The notes beneath the pieces were generated by a model. It worked only from the letters and a program-made list of their open reading frames with translations. It had not been told where the DNA came from and made no database searches. DNA of 64,000 nucleotides from NCBI GenBank assembly GCA_004193285.1, contig SECP01000025.1, positions 52,138 to 116,137 on the forward strand, written 5' to 3'. The position numbers and the translations under genes are program-made. The stretch's first letter is position 1, and each line of letters begins with the position of its first letter. The stretch is from Myxococcales bacterium (lineage in GTDB: Bacteria; Myxococcota_A; Polyangia; Polyangiales; Polyangiaceae). Below are positions 1 through 8,693 of this stretch, in pieces.

Positions 1-656
1 AAGAAGTACCCGCCCAGCAGCCGGGCCGCTTCGTCCAACGGGCGCTGGGTGGCGGATAGGCCGATGCGCTGGAGTGGCTTGTCACTGGTGCGCAGCTCCT
101 CCAGCCTTTCCAGCGACAAGAAGAGATGGGCGCCGCGCTTGGTGGGTAGGAGCGCGTGGATCTCGTCGATGATGACCGTCTCCAGCGAGGCGAAATGGCG
201 AGCGGCCTGAGACGTGAGCAGGAGGTACAAGGACTCCGGCGTCGTGATCAGCAAATCCGCCCCGGCGCGCTGGAAGCGGCCGCGCTCCTTGATTGACGTG
301 TCCCCCGAGCGGGTTGCGACGTCCAACTCTCGTACTGGTAGCGATAGCTCGGCCGCGGCCGCGCGGATGCCCGCGATGGGCGCGCGCAAGTTGCGATCCA
401 CGTCCACCGCGAGCGCTTTGAGCGGCGAGACGTAAAGCACCTTGAGCCCGTCTCCCTGGGCCGGCTGGGTCATCAACCGGTCCAGCGAGGACAAAAACGC
501 CGCTAGCGTTTTGCCGGAGCCGGTAGGCGCGAGCAGCAGCGTGGACTTTCCCTCGCGGATCGCGGCCCAACCGAGGGTTTGCGCGCGCGTGGGGCTGCGA
601 AAGCTCTTGGAGAACCAGTGGCGCACAGGCGCGGAAAATTCTGTCAGCGCGTCCAA
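1..656 (-). CDS. lhr: ATP-dependent helicase Lhr, N-terminal part (truncated by window edge)
   Basis: About 218 residues of a large superfamily-2 DNA helicase acting in DNA repair. Visible in order: an N-terminal stretch typical of Lhr ending in PTRAQ, the Walker A motif APTGSGKT near residue 45, motif Ia SPLKAL, a TTPESL motif, the DEAH-type box DEIH, and motif III GLSATQ near the edge. No ATG fits; the frame opens after a stop at 666-668 with TTG at 663-665 and at 654-656, and the family alignment fits the inner TTG. The rest of the gene (usually over 1,400 residues) lies left of the window. Function is confident, start less so. It is divergent from nnr, with about 65 bp between. Confidence 0.88.
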   Translation of the reverse strand, partial: MDALTEFSAPVRHWFSKSFRSPTRAQTLGWAAIREGKSTLLLAPTGSGKTLAAFLSSLDRLMTQPAQGDGLKVLYVSPLKALAVDVDRNLRAPIAGIRAAAAELSLPVRELDVATRSGDTSIKERGRFQRAGADLLITTPESLYLLLTSQAARHFASLETVIIDEIHALLPTKRGAHLFLSLERLEELRTSDKPLQRIGLSATQRPLDEAARLLGGYF

Positions 657-723
657 GTGACCCAATCATAGTACCGAGAGGCGAGCGTCGACAGCCGGGC
701 GTGAGCCTGTCAGATTGGGCGCG

Positions 724-2256
724 ATGCTCCCGGTGCTCTCCGCCCAGCAGATGCGCGCCTTCGATCGTCACGCGACGGAGGTGCACGGCGTTCCGAGCCT
801 GGAGCTGATGGAGAACGCCGGCCGAGCGGCGGCGGAGGGCATTCAACGCTTGCCCGTGGTGAGCCAAACCAAGTCCGCGATGGTCGTCGTCGTCGCCGGC
901 GCGGGCAATAACGGGGGTGATGGTTTCGTGGTGGCGCGGCGCCTGCTCGGCTCCGGCATCAAGGCCAAGACCTTCTTGGCGGTTGCGGCGGAAAAGCTGA
1001 CTGGAGACGCTCTCGCCAACTACCGCGCGCTGGTCGATGCGGGGGCCAAAGTGACCGAGCTCGAGGGGGACGCGGCAGCGCTCTTTGCCGCGCTGGAGTC
1101 GGCGCACGTCGTGGTGGACGCGCTGTTCGGTACCGGCCTCACCCGCGAGGTGACCGGGTTCTTCGCGGAGGTCGTCGCCGCCATCAACTCGGCGTCGTGC
1201 TGCAAGGTGTCGTTGGATTTGCCGTCCGGCATCGAAGCGGATACCGGGCGCGTGCTCGGCACTGCCGTGCGCGCGGATCACACCTTCACCTTCGCGCACT
1301 TCAAGCTGGGCTTGTGCACGCCGCTGGGCTCTGCGCATGCCGGCGCGGTCGAGGTGTGCCCCATCGTCGAGCCCCAGGATCCGAGCGCCACCGGCCTCTC
1401 CGCGACGCTGGTGGAAGGCGCAGACGTGAAGCGCCTGCTTCCCCCGCGAGGCAACACCGTGCACAAGAGCTCGGCCGGGCGCGTGCTCGTCGTCGCCGGC
1501 TCGCCCGGCAAGCTCGGGGCGGCGCTGCTCTCCGCGCACGGGGCTCAGCGCGCCGGAGCCGGCCTCGTGACCATCGCGACGGCGCCGGCCGCGGCGGACT
1601 CACTGGACGCGCGCGTGCTGGAGGCCATGACGGCGCGGCTGGACTCGGAGGACGCGCTGAAGCGCGCCCTCGAGCGCTGCGACGTGGCCGTGGTCGGCCC
1701 CGGCCTGGGGCTGGACGCCGCGGCGCGGCGCTTCGTAGACGGCGTCGTCTTCGGTCACGAAGGCCCCAAAGTGGTGGACGCCGACGGCATCTCGCATTTT
1801 GCAGGGCGCGCGGCGGAGCTGAGCCGGGCGCGCGGGGTCGTGCTCACGCCGCACGCGGGCGAGCTCGGGCGCTTGCTCGAAATTCCCTATCAGCACGTGG
1901 AAGCGGATCGGTTTGGGGCGGTCGCCCGCGCGGTGGAGCTCACGGGCGCGGTCGTGCTCTTGAAGGGGCGCTACAGCATCGTCGGCGCGCCGGGAGCGCT
2001 CCCGACCGTGAACCCCACCGGCGGCCCCGTCCTCGCCACCGGCGGTTCGGGGGACGTGCTCTCCGGCATGATCGCGGCGCTGTGCTGCGAGCTGCCGCCG
2101 CGTGAAGCCGCGTACGCCGGCGCCTACCTGCACGGCGCCGCTGCGGACGCGTGGGCGAAGGCGCGCGGCGCAGATCGCGGGCTCTTGGCCCACGAGCTCG
2201 CCGACGAGCTGCCGCGCGCGCTCGGCGCGCTTCGCTCAGTCAGCGTCGTCGAATAG
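724..2256 (+). CDS. nnr: Bifunctional NAD(P)H-hydrate epimerase / ADP-dependent dehydratase
   Basis: Repairs damaged NAD(P)H: the N-terminal YjeF_N domain (about residues 1-215) epimerises the hydrate, and the C-terminal ribokinase-like domain (about 225-500) dehydrates it using ADP. Visible motifs are the N-terminal GAGNNGGDG nucleotide-binding loop, LDLPSG, and in the second half LTPHAGE and the TGGSGDVL signature. 510 aa, normal for the fused enzyme. ATG at 724 is preferred to the TTG at 715 because it starts directly before the conserved LPVLSAQQMR segment. The 3' end overlaps the convergent DUF1415 gene by 21 bp. Confidence 0.95.
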   Translation: MLPVLSAQQMRAFDRHATEVHGVPSLELMENAGRAAAEGIQRLPVVSQTKSAMVVVVAGAGNNGGDGFVVARRLLGSGIKAKTFLAVAAEKLTGDALANYRALVDAGAKVTELEGDAAALFAALESAHVVVDALFGTGLTREVTGFFAEVVAAINSASCCKVSLDLPSGIEADTGRVLGTAVRADHTFTFAHFKLGLCTPLGSAHAGAVEVCPIVEPQDPSATGLSATLVEGADVKRLLPPRGNTVHKSSAGRVLVVAGSPGKLGAALLSAHGAQRAGAGLVTIATAPAAADSLDARVLEAMTARLDSEDALKRALERCDVAVVGPGLGLDAAARRFVDGVVFGHEGPKVVDADGISHFAGRAAELSRARGVVLTPHAGELGRLLEIPYQHVEADRFGAVARAVELTGAVVLLKGRYSIVGAPGALPTVNPTGGPVLATGGSGDVLSGMIAALCCELPPREAAYAGAYLHGAAADAWAKARGADRGLLAHELADELPRALGALRSVSVVE

Positions 2257-2814
2257 CGCGCGGAGCTGCGGTGGCGGGAGCTCGCGCAGCACCTTCACGT
2301 TCCGTTCGTAAATTTTGCTGGTATCCGGGAACGAGTCCACCGCGCGCGTGACGCTCTCCTCACGCAGCAAGTGCAGCATCGGGTACGGCGAGCGATTGCT
2401 GTAGTTCGCGGGGTCGTCGGTCGCGGCGTCCGCGAAGCAGTAGTCCGGGTGGAAGCTGGCGATCTGCAGCGTGCCGTCCAGCTCGAGCTCTTCGAGCGCC
2501 GCGTCGGCGTCGCTCAAGAAATCATTGTAGGCGAAGAAGTCGCGCAGCGCGCGGGGGTGAATCAAGAGCGTGGTGTCCGTCTGCTCTGCGGGCGTCGCTT
2601 GCAGCGCCGCGAGCTCTCGCTTCAGGTCACGCAGCAGCTCCTTCGCGCCCGTCGCCTCGCTCACGACATAGCGAATCTGCCCGCGCAGGTGCACGGGCTT
2701 CGCGAACGGGCACAAGTTGAGGCCAATCACGGCCTTTTCGAGCCAGGCGACAGTGCGAGCGATCACGGCTTCGGACACGGCGCGCACCGTAGCATCCCCG
2801 GCTGGTGCCTCCAT
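2236..2814 (-). CDS. DUF1415 family protein
   Basis: 192-aa cytosolic protein matching DUF1415 along its whole length. Characteristic segments are GLNLCPFAKP near residue 32, TTLLIHP, FNDF-like AYNDFLSDAD, IASFHPDYCFAD and NRSPYPMLHLLREESV. The family has no established biochemical role; the conserved Cys and His residues hint at a redox or metal function, which is inference only. No signal peptide or membrane segment. Its last 21 bp overlap the end of nnr on the other strand. Confidence 0.9.
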   Translation of the reverse strand: MEAPAGDATVRAVSEAVIARTVAWLEKAVIGLNLCPFAKPVHLRGQIRYVVSEATGAKELLRDLKRELAALQATPAEQTDTTLLIHPRALRDFFAYNDFLSDADAALEELELDGTLQIASFHPDYCFADAATDDPANYSNRSPYPMLHLLREESVTRAVDSFPDTSKIYERNVKVLRELPPPQLRALFDDAD

Positions 2815-2863
2815 GCAGCGACTTGCGCCTCCGCATGGTTCCTCCGCCCAGTGGCACCGATAA

Positions 2864-2890
2864 CCCTACCAGCAGCTTCTGCCGGTAGGG
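2864..2890. repeat. Strong inverted repeat between DUF1415 and ECF sigma genes
   Basis: CCCTACC (2864-2870) pairs with GGTAGGG (2884-2890); inside it, after one mismatch, GCAG pairs with CTGC around a CTT loop, giving an 11-bp interrupted stem. It lies in the 265-bp divergent intergenic region, 50 bp upstream of the DUF1415 start and about 190 bp before the sigma factor start. There is no T-run on either side, so it is more likely an operator or 5' leader structure than a terminator. No other element was recognised in this intergenic region. Confidence 0.5.
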
Positions 2891-3079
2891 CTGCGGTGGA
2901 GGCAGCCCTGACCCCTGGAGAGCGCTTGTCGCGATGGCAGGCGCCTTCCGGTTGCTGACACTTTGACACCCGCCGTGTGTCGGGAAAGACGCGCACAAAC
3001 GCGCTAAAATCGCGGTTTTTGCTCGGAACCGTAGCTGGCACGAGCCTTGCGATGCTCTGCGCTTCGGAGGTTCGAAGTG

Positions 3080-3631
3080 ATGTCAGCGAGCGCAGTTCAA
3101 GGTCGGTCGAGCGAGAAGAGCAAGGTAGGCGAGGTGCGTGAGAAGCTGCCGGAGATTCTTCCCCAGCTGCGGCTTCGCGCGCTCAAGCTGTGCCGAGATC
3201 GCGACCTGGCGGACGACCTGCTGCAAGAGACGGCCCTTCGCGCGCTGTCCTTCGAGGGGAGTTACAAGCGCGATACCAACCTCAAGGCGTGGCTCCACCA
3301 GATCTTGTTCAGCGTCTTCGTGACGCGCTGCCGGCGGCGGCGCCGCAACCATCGCTTCTTGCTCGAGCACGGAGCGGACCCGAACCTGTGGTGCGGCGAT
3401 CGCGAGCCGAACCGACCGAGTGAGAGCTTGAGCCCGCCCGTGGAGCGCGCCATCGCCGCCTTGCCGCAGCAGTTCGGCGCGGTCGTGGTGCTCGTGGATC
3501 TTCAGGACCTGAGCTACGGAGAAGCGGCCGAGCAGCTGGGCGTCCCCATCGGAACCGTGATGAGCCGCCTCCACCGGGGCCGGCGCTTACTGGCCGGTCG
3601 GCTCTCTTTCGACCTGCCACAAGCAGCGTGA
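3080..3631 (+). CDS. ECF-type RNA polymerase sigma factor
   Basis: 183-aa sigma-70 family factor of the extracytoplasmic-function type. Region 2 is seen around LCRDRDLADDLLQETALRAL (residues 40-60) with the following KAWLHQILFSVF. Region 4 is at the C-terminus, with the ALPQQFGAVVVLVDLQDLSY segment and the helix-turn-helix GVPIGTVMSRLHRGRR. ATG 3080 is chosen because GGAGG sits at 3066-3070 with 9 nt spacing; a TTG at 3047 would give an unsupported 11-residue extension. No anti-sigma gene follows: the transcript ends in a clear terminator, so the factor is monocistronic and its signal is unknown. Confidence 0.93.
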   Translation: MSASAVQGRSSEKSKVGEVREKLPEILPQLRLRALKLCRDRDLADDLLQETALRALSFEGSYKRDTNLKAWLHQILFSVFVTRCRRRRRNHRFLLEHGADPNLWCGDREPNRPSESLSPPVERAIAALPQQFGAVVVLVDLQDLSYGEAAEQLGVPIGTVMSRLHRGRRLLAGRLSFDLPQAA

Positions 3632-3690
3632 GATTGCGCTGACGATGAATTCGGTGCGGGCGTGACAGAATTGTTTCAAGCCAGCGCGTG

Positions 3691-3718
3691 AAAATCGACC
3701 GGTGCGGGGTCGATTTTT
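3691..3718. terminator. Intrinsic terminator after the ECF sigma gene
   Basis: A perfect 10-bp stem AAAATCGACC / GGTCGATTTT (3691-3700 with 3708-3717) closes a 7-nt loop GGTGCGG and is followed by a run of five T. It lies 60 bp after the sigma factor stop codon. The A-tract on the upstream side means it could also work on the other strand. It is the most canonical intrinsic terminator I found in the window. Confidence 0.88.
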
Positions 3719-3820
3719 CCGAAGGTTTCGCCTCGCCGAGGCTCGTCGAACCTGACGTGCGCGAGCGCGGTGGACGCGACTGCGGAGCGGTCTCGTCGTG
3801 CTACCGTGACTCGCCCAGCG

Positions 3821-4828
3821 ATGCGAGCCCTGCGAGCCACCGCTCTGATTGCTACTGCGCTGCTGACTGGCGGCGCCTGTAGCTTCATGGCGCCTAGCGA
3901 CGCGGAGCTCTTGGGCGGCGTGGTGCCGAGCGCAACGCCGCCGGCCAGCGGTGGAGACCCGGGCGAAAGCAAAGGCGGAGCGGGAGCCAGGAGTAGCGGC
4001 CCGAACGCTTCTGGCGGCGAGGACGACGCAGCCTCGCCTCCTGCCGCCGGCGGGCAGGGCGCATCGGCGAGCGCGGGCGGCGAGGCGGCCGAGGACTTCA
4101 GCTCGCTCATCCCTCAGCAAGGTCTCGCCCTGTGGCTGATGGCGGACCACGGTGTCGGGGACTTTGATGGCGGCGTCGCGGTTTGGTCCGACTTTTCGCT
4201 GAACGAGGCGGACGCCAAACAGTCCGTCCCCTCGCTTCAGCCGAAGGTAGTGCCCGGCCCGAGGGATTTGTCGCTTCTGGAGTTCGACGGCGTGGACGAC
4301 CAGCTGTCGCTGTCCCCTGGCTTCGCGGACTTTAGCGAAGGGCTGAGCGCGTTCGTCATCGGCAGTGAGCTCAGCGACCAGCCTTGTAGCAGTTTTCTGC
4401 ACCTGTCCAAGGCCTCGGAAGAGCAAGACGTGGAGGTAGGACGCCTCCACGGCGCTCTGCACTACGAGGTCGCGGACGACGATGTGTGGGGCCTACAAAA
4501 CACGTTCGGCCTGGACCAGCTGTACCTTTTGGGGGTGCTTCACGAGCCGAGCAAGGCACCGGTGCTTCGCTTGAACGGGACGTTGATGATCGAAGGCCCG
4601 TTCACGGCGTTGCCCGTCGTCACCGCGCGAACGAGCAACTTCATCGGACGCGCGCTCTACAACGATTGTGAGCCGCTGCACGGACGCATCGGCGAAATCA
4701 TTCTGTATTCGCGGGCACTCACCATGGACGAGCAAGCGGTCGTTCAGGGCTACTTGCAGAACAAGTGGAGCTACGAGCCGCCCGTCAAGGTCAAACCGGG
4801 GCCGGGCGAGCTCCCAGCGGCAAACTGA
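3821..4828 (+). CDS. LamG-like (concanavalin fold) domain lipoprotein
   Basis: 335-aa exported protein. N-terminal hydrophobic signal ends at Cys around residue 21 (LLTGGAC, a weak lipobox), followed by an Ala/Gly/Ser-rich linker to about residue 95. The rest is a LamG/Laminin_G_3 jellyroll, recognised from LALWLMADHG, LEFDGVDDQLSL and the C-terminal GRIGEIILYSRALT...VQGYLQNKW signature. Such domains usually bind carbohydrate or surface ligands; no catalytic residues are apparent. ATG 3821 is chosen because the signal peptide starts there. The stop codon overlaps the kinase start (TGATG), so the two are co-translated; the pair probably forms a surface-sensing unit (inference). Confidence 0.85.
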   Translation: MRALRATALIATALLTGGACSFMAPSDAELLGGVVPSATPPASGGDPGESKGGAGARSSGPNASGGEDDAASPPAAGGQGASASAGGEAAEDFSSLIPQQGLALWLMADHGVGDFDGGVAVWSDFSLNEADAKQSVPSLQPKVVPGPRDLSLLEFDGVDDQLSLSPGFADFSEGLSAFVIGSELSDQPCSSFLHLSKASEEQDVEVGRLHGALHYEVADDDVWGLQNTFGLDQLYLLGVLHEPSKAPVLRLNGTLMIEGPFTALPVVTARTSNFIGRALYNDCEPLHGRIGEIILYSRALTMDEQAVVQGYLQNKWSYEPPVKVKPGPGELPAAN

Positions 4829-6438
4829 TGTCGACGCGAGCCAACGTCACCGCCAAGCTTCCCATCATCGTCCGAGCCTTCTCGCCGGGTTCGGGTCAGA
4901 GGCCGAGCGTGCGTCCACCGGCCTCGCGCGCCAGCGGCGTGCCCTTCGCGCCGCGCGTGGTGGGCCGCTACTTGCTGTGTGACGTGTTTGCGGCTGGCGG
5001 CATGGCCACCTTGCACCTCGGGCGCTTGATGGGCCCGCAAGGGTTCTCGCGCACCGTCGCGATCAAGCAGCTGCACCCGCAGTACGCGCACGACCCCAAG
5101 TTCGTCGCCATGTTCTTGGACGAAGCGCGGCTCGCGTCGCGCGTTCACCACCCGAACGTCGTGTCCCCGCTGGACGTGATCTCGCACCCGCCGGATCTGT
5201 TCATGGTCATGGACTACGTCCATGGCGAGTCGCTCTCGCGGTTGCTCAAGCGCCGCCCGGGCGAGCCGGTTCCGCCGCGTATCGCCGCCGCCATCATCGG
5301 GCAGGTACTGCTCGGCTTGCATGCAGCTCACGACGCGGCGGGGGAGAGCGGCGAGCCGCTCGAGCTCGTGCACCGGGACGTGTCACCGCACAACATCATG
5401 GTGACGAAGGACGGCGTCGCCAAGGTGGTGGATTTCGGCATCGCGAAGGCGAAGGCGCGCTCCCAGCAAACGGAGCGCGGCATGCTCAAGGGCAAGCTTG
5501 GCTACATGTCGCCGGAGCAGATCAACTTCGAGACGGTGGACCGACGCGCAGACGTCTTCGCGGTCGGCGTCGTCTTGTGGGAGATGCTGACGGGCAGGCG
5601 CCTGTTCGATGGCGACACGCCGGACGTCGTGCTGCAAAACCTGATGGAGCTACCCATCCCGGCCCCGAGCAGCATCGTACCGGTGCCGCCGGACTTGGAC
5701 CACGTGGTGCTATCCGCGCTGGGGCGGTCCACCGAGGAGCGCTTTTCCAACGCTCGCGCCATGGCTCAAGCCTTGGACTACGCCACGCCCGGGGCGAGCA
5801 TGCTGGAGCTTGCGGCGTGGGTGGACGAGCGCGCCGGCGATGAGCTCGCTGCGCGCGCCGAGCTGGTGCTGGACGTAGAAGCGCTGCGCTTCGACGACTT
5901 CACGCAGTCTGGGAATCTTCCGTTCGGGTCCACGCCGCCTCCGCCGAGCCAGGCCCCGGCGCCCGAGCCACCTATTCCCAGCACGCCGCCCCCCGTCGCA
6001 CTCGCGGCGCCGCCAAAGTCCCGCCTCAGCAAGAAGCTCGTCGTTCTGTCCGCACTGGCGCTGCTGCTCGGTCTTTCGGTGTGGGCTTGGGCGAGCTACC
6101 GGCCTTCCCCCGCCGTGGGCGGTGCGGGGCCGTCCGTGGTCGCGCTCCCCCCGACGGAGGCGCGCCCCGAGCCAGCGGTACAGGCTCCCCCTGCGCCCAG
6201 CATCGAGACGGAGGCGAAGCTACCCGAACCGTCACCCCTCGCGGAAGTAGCACCGAGCCCGCCCGCAGCAGCGGTCGTGAGTCGCCCCGCCGCGCGCCAA
6301 GCCGAGCCCAAGGCCGACGCGGCACCCCCACCATCCGCTTCGGCTCGCGCCGTGGTCAAACCCGCCGGCGACCCGTGCGCGGTGCCCTACACCGTAGACA
6401 AGCGCGGCGTGAAGCGCTTCAAGGAGGCATGCTTTTGA
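4828..6438 (+). CDS. Membrane-anchored serine/threonine protein kinase
   Basis: 536-aa Hanks-type kinase. The kinase domain spans about residues 46-315: catalytic lysine K80 in VAIK, catalytic HRD at 182-184 (HRDVSPHN), DFG at 203-205, and GYMSPEQ in the activation segment. The nucleotide-binding loop is atypical (AAGGM in place of GxGxxG). A Pro-rich linker leads to one transmembrane helix near 402-424, then a short Pro/Ala-rich tail. This architecture is common in myxobacteria. The gene is overlapped by its neighbours on both sides (TGATG junctions). Substrates are unknown; the nearby FHA proteins of the tad locus are candidate readers of its phosphothreonine products, which is inference. 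Confidence 0.95.
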   Translation: MSTRANVTAKLPIIVRAFSPGSGQRPSVRPPASRASGVPFAPRVVGRYLLCDVFAAGGMATLHLGRLMGPQGFSRTVAIKQLHPQYAHDPKFVAMFLDEARLASRVHHPNVVSPLDVISHPPDLFMVMDYVHGESLSRLLKRRPGEPVPPRIAAAIIGQVLLGLHAAHDAAGESGEPLELVHRDVSPHNIMVTKDGVAKVVDFGIAKAKARSQQTERGMLKGKLGYMSPEQINFETVDRRADVFAVGVVLWEMLTGRRLFDGDTPDVVLQNLMELPIPAPSSIVPVPPDLDHVVLSALGRSTEERFSNARAMAQALDYATPGASMLELAAWVDERAGDELAARAELVLDVEALRFDDFTQSGNLPFGSTPPPPSQAPAPEPPIPSTPPPVALAAPPKSRLSKKLVVLSALALLLGLSVWAWASYRPSPAVGGAGPSVVALPPTEARPEPAVQAPPAPSIETEAKLPEPSPLAEVAPSPPAAAVVSRPAARQAEPKADAAPPPSASARAVVKPAGDPCAVPYTVDKRGVKRFKEACF

Positions 6439-7220
6439 TGCGCTCCGCACCTGCCGCGGCCTTCGTGGTGGCGACCGGCCTCCTGGCTTCGCCAAGTCAG
6501 GCAGCGAAGCCGGCGCGTGCCTGCATCGACGAGCACGCACAAGGGCAGGTCGAGCGCGACGCCGGGAGGCTGCTCCGCGCCAGTGAGCGGTTTCGTGCCT
6601 GCGCCGAGGACGCATGCCCGGCGCTCATCCGCACAGAGTGCGGCGAGCTCGAGGCCACCCTCATCGCGCAAATTCCGAGCATCGTCGTGCGCGCCCAAGA
6701 CGCGCAGGGGCGGCCCATCAGCGGAGCGCGGGCGACCATCGACGAGGACCGCACTTTGCCGAGCCTGAGCGAGACGCCTATTCCGGTGGATCCAGGGGTC
6801 CATCAAATCGAGGTGACGCTCGCGGATGGGCGGCGGCAGACCGTGAACTTGAGCCTTTCCGAAGGCGAAAAGGCGCGTCCTGCGGTCGCGCGCTTCGAGA
6901 CCCCGAAGGCGCGCCCGGTCGAACGCTCGGGCAACGAGCTCGCCTATGTCATCGGCGGCGCGGGCTTGTTGGGGCTGGGAGCTTGGGGAGCCTTCGCTTG
7001 GGACGGCCGGCGCCGGCAGGGGGACCTGGAAACGTGCGCTCCGCGCTGCAGTGACCGCTCCGAGGTGGACGCCATGCGTCGCAGCTACCTGATCGCGGAT
7101 GTGCTGCTCGGCCTGTCCGCGGCGGCGCTCGGCACCAGCGCGTACCTGCTGATCACGAACAGCACGGAAGAAGGCCGCGAGGAGCGCGCGGTCGTCCTCG
7201 GCGCGCGCGGGCGCTTCTAA
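6438..7220 (+). CDS. PEGA-like domain membrane protein
   Basis: 260-aa protein with an N-terminal signal peptide (cleavage near SQAAKP), a Cys-containing helical region at about 25-75, a PEGA / carboxypeptidase-regulatory-like beta domain at about 76-150 (IVVRAQDAQGRPISGARA ... VDPGVHQIEV), and two C-terminal hydrophobic helices. ATG 6438 is preferred over 6429 because AAGGAGG at 6421-6427 is 10 nt upstream of it and only 1 nt from the other. It overlaps the kinase stop (TGATG). Kinase followed by PEGA protein is a recurrent myxobacterial arrangement; the PEGA protein may be an accessory or substrate. Its end overlaps the convergent tad operon by 4 bp. Confidence 0.8.
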   Translation: MRSAPAAAFVVATGLLASPSQAAKPARACIDEHAQGQVERDAGRLLRASERFRACAEDACPALIRTECGELEATLIAQIPSIVVRAQDAQGRPISGARATIDEDRTLPSLSETPIPVDPGVHQIEVTLADGRRQTVNLSLSEGEKARPAVARFETPKARPVERSGNELAYVIGGAGLLGLGAWGAFAWDGRRRQGDLETCAPRCSDRSEVDAMRRSYLIADVLLGLSAAALGTSAYLLITNSTEEGREERAVVLGARGRF

Positions 7221-7471
7221 CCGGCGGTGCCGCCGTCGCTGCTGGTGCCGGCGAACGGAAAGAAACCGCCCGTGCCGGGCTCCCCACCTTCGTTGGCGGG
7301 CGCGGTGCCAGCCGAGCCGCCCTGCGTGCTCGTACCGTCGCCGAGGCCCGCACGCCCGCTCGAGGAATCCGTCGGCACTTCGCGTCGCCGCCCGCCGCCT
7401 TCGTAGTGATCACCGCAGGCGGCGGTGCTCGCGGCTATCGCGACCCCGCAGAAGATGGTTCTCAATCGCAT
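7217..7471 (-). CDS. Small lipoprotein, last gene of tad operon
   Basis: 84-aa protein with a signal peptide and lipobox STAAC at about residues 15-19, followed by a low-complexity Gly/Ser/Thr-rich tail with no recognisable fold. Its start overlaps the end of the preceding lipoprotein gene by 10 bp, which argues it is co-translated with the tad operon. Function unknown; it may anchor or space a surface component. Low-complexity content makes it less certain than its neighbours. Confidence 0.6.
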   Translation of the reverse strand: MRLRTIFCGVAIAASTAACGDHYEGGGRRREVPTDSSSGRAGLGDGTSTQGGSAGTAPANEGGEPGTGGFFPFAGTSSDGGTAG

Positions 7472-8007
7472 GCCCAGTACCCGTCACTTTCGCAGACGCA
7501 CGGCCCCTTCAGCGCGCCCGCGCAACGCGCGCCCTCCAGCACGAAACCCGCGCAAACTCCGCCATCGAAGATGGGCGCGGCCGGGCAGTCCGGCAGCGCT
7601 ACCTCGAAGGGGATCTTCTCCTTCAGCTCACCGTCGAGCGACAGCTCGCACACGAAGCGCCCCGCCGTGTACGGCGCCTCTGGAGCCTCTCGCTCGAGCT
7701 CGAAGGACACCGTGATGTCTTCGCCCTTGCCGGGCGCTTCCTCGCTCACGCCGAGCAGGTAGTCCACCTCGATCGCTTGGCCGTCGTGCGGATCGTAGAG
7801 GTGGGTGGCGCGCAGGGCCGCGTTCACGGTCACGTCGTTCACCCCACTTGCTAGCTTGCCGACGCAGAAGATGGCTTCCGTATCGGTGAAGAATCGCTCC
7901 CGCTCGCGGTCCCCCGATGAATCTAGCGCCATGTATGCATCGCGAAAGCCGGACGTGTCGCAGCCGGTAGCGAGCAGGAGCATGGCCGTGAGCCAGATTC
8001 GCTTCAT
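7462..8007 (-). CDS. Tad-locus lipoprotein of unknown function
   Basis: 181-aa lipoprotein: signal MKRIWLTAMLLLATGC with lipobox ATGC, then a mostly beta-type domain with six or more cysteines, including a C-terminal CVCESDGYWACD motif likely held by disulphides. No family recognised. It starts 4 bp inside the upstream TPR gene (ATGA junction), so it belongs to the tad operon and may be an outer-membrane accessory of the secretion machine. Confidence 0.72.
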   Translation of the reverse strand: MKRIWLTAMLLLATGCDTSGFRDAYMALDSSGDRERERFFTDTEAIFCVGKLASGVNDVTVNAALRATHLYDPHDGQAIEVDYLLGVSEEAPGKGEDITVSFELEREAPEAPYTAGRFVCELSLDGELKEKIPFEVALPDCPAAPIFDGGVCAGFVLEGARCAGALKGPCVCESDGYWACD

Positions 8008-8693
8008 GGTTGCCTCTCGCGCAGCCGACGCTCCAGGATGTGGACCGCCTCGCCGTACGCGGCGCTCTGCGGTTGGCGTCGCGACAGCTCTCGGTACAGA
8101 CCGAGTGCTCGCTCGAAGTCACCGGCCGCGAGGGCGTCGCTAGCGGCGCGCTCCAGGCTCAAGCCTTTGGGCAATACGGGGGGCGGCTCCGCCGGCGTGG
8201 CCGCCAAGAGCGGAGCGCGCGTGGGTTCTGGCTCCGCGACGTGCTGCGGCACCAGGGCCTCCTGGGTCGTGCCGGTGGCGGCGGGCACGCCCTCCACCTC
8301 GCTGGGCTTTTTGAAGACCGGCTTGAGGAGGAGCATGCCGATCAGGAGCGGGAGCATGACGACGGTTGCCTTGCGCGGCAGCGACGCCTCCCGGAACTGC
8401 TGAACGACGCTCGGCTTCAGAGGGAGAGGCGCGATCGGCGGTTCGTCCGCTGCGGACGGAGCTTCCGGAGCGGGCGGCGCTCCCGCCGCGGCGGGCGGGG
8501 TGGCCGGCGAATACACGCGCGCGGCGACCGCTTTGCCACGCTCCATGAGCGCGGTGACCGAGAAGTATGCGGTGCGATCGCTCTCGTCCAGCTCGCTGAG
8601 CCGCAGGGTCTTGACTGGCATGGGCGCCATCTTCGTGACTCCGGAGCCCTCGTCGCTCTTCAGCGCATCTTGGTGCGGTCCCCTGCGCGTCAC
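8004..8693 (-). CDS. Single-pass membrane protein with C-terminal TPR-like region
   Basis: 229 aa. Cytoplasmic Pro/Ala-rich N-terminus, one transmembrane helix around residues 108-126 (ATVVMLPLLIGMLLL), then a Pro-rich linker and a C-terminal helical pair resembling a TPR (ALAAGDFERALGLYRELSRRQP). Overlaps both neighbours by 4 bp. Probably a periplasmic scaffold of the Tad machine, comparable in position to TPR proteins of other tad loci (inference). Confidence 0.7.
   Translation of the reverse strand: MTRRGPHQDALKSDEGSGVTKMAPMPVKTLRLSELDESDRTAYFSVTALMERGKAVAARVYSPATPPAAAGAPPAPEAPSAADEPPIAPLPLKPSVVQQFREASLPRKATVVMLPLLIGMLLLKPVFKKPSEVEGVPAATGTTQEALVPQHVAEPEPTRAPLLAATPAEPPPVLPKGLSLERAASDALAAGDFERALGLYRELSRRQPQSAAYGEAVHILERRLRERQP

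Noticed and set aside
2963..3009. Promoter-like TTGACA and TAAAAT upstream of the ECF sigma gene
   Set aside because: Spacing between them (35 bp) does not fit a sigma-70 promoter, and neither has a good partner.
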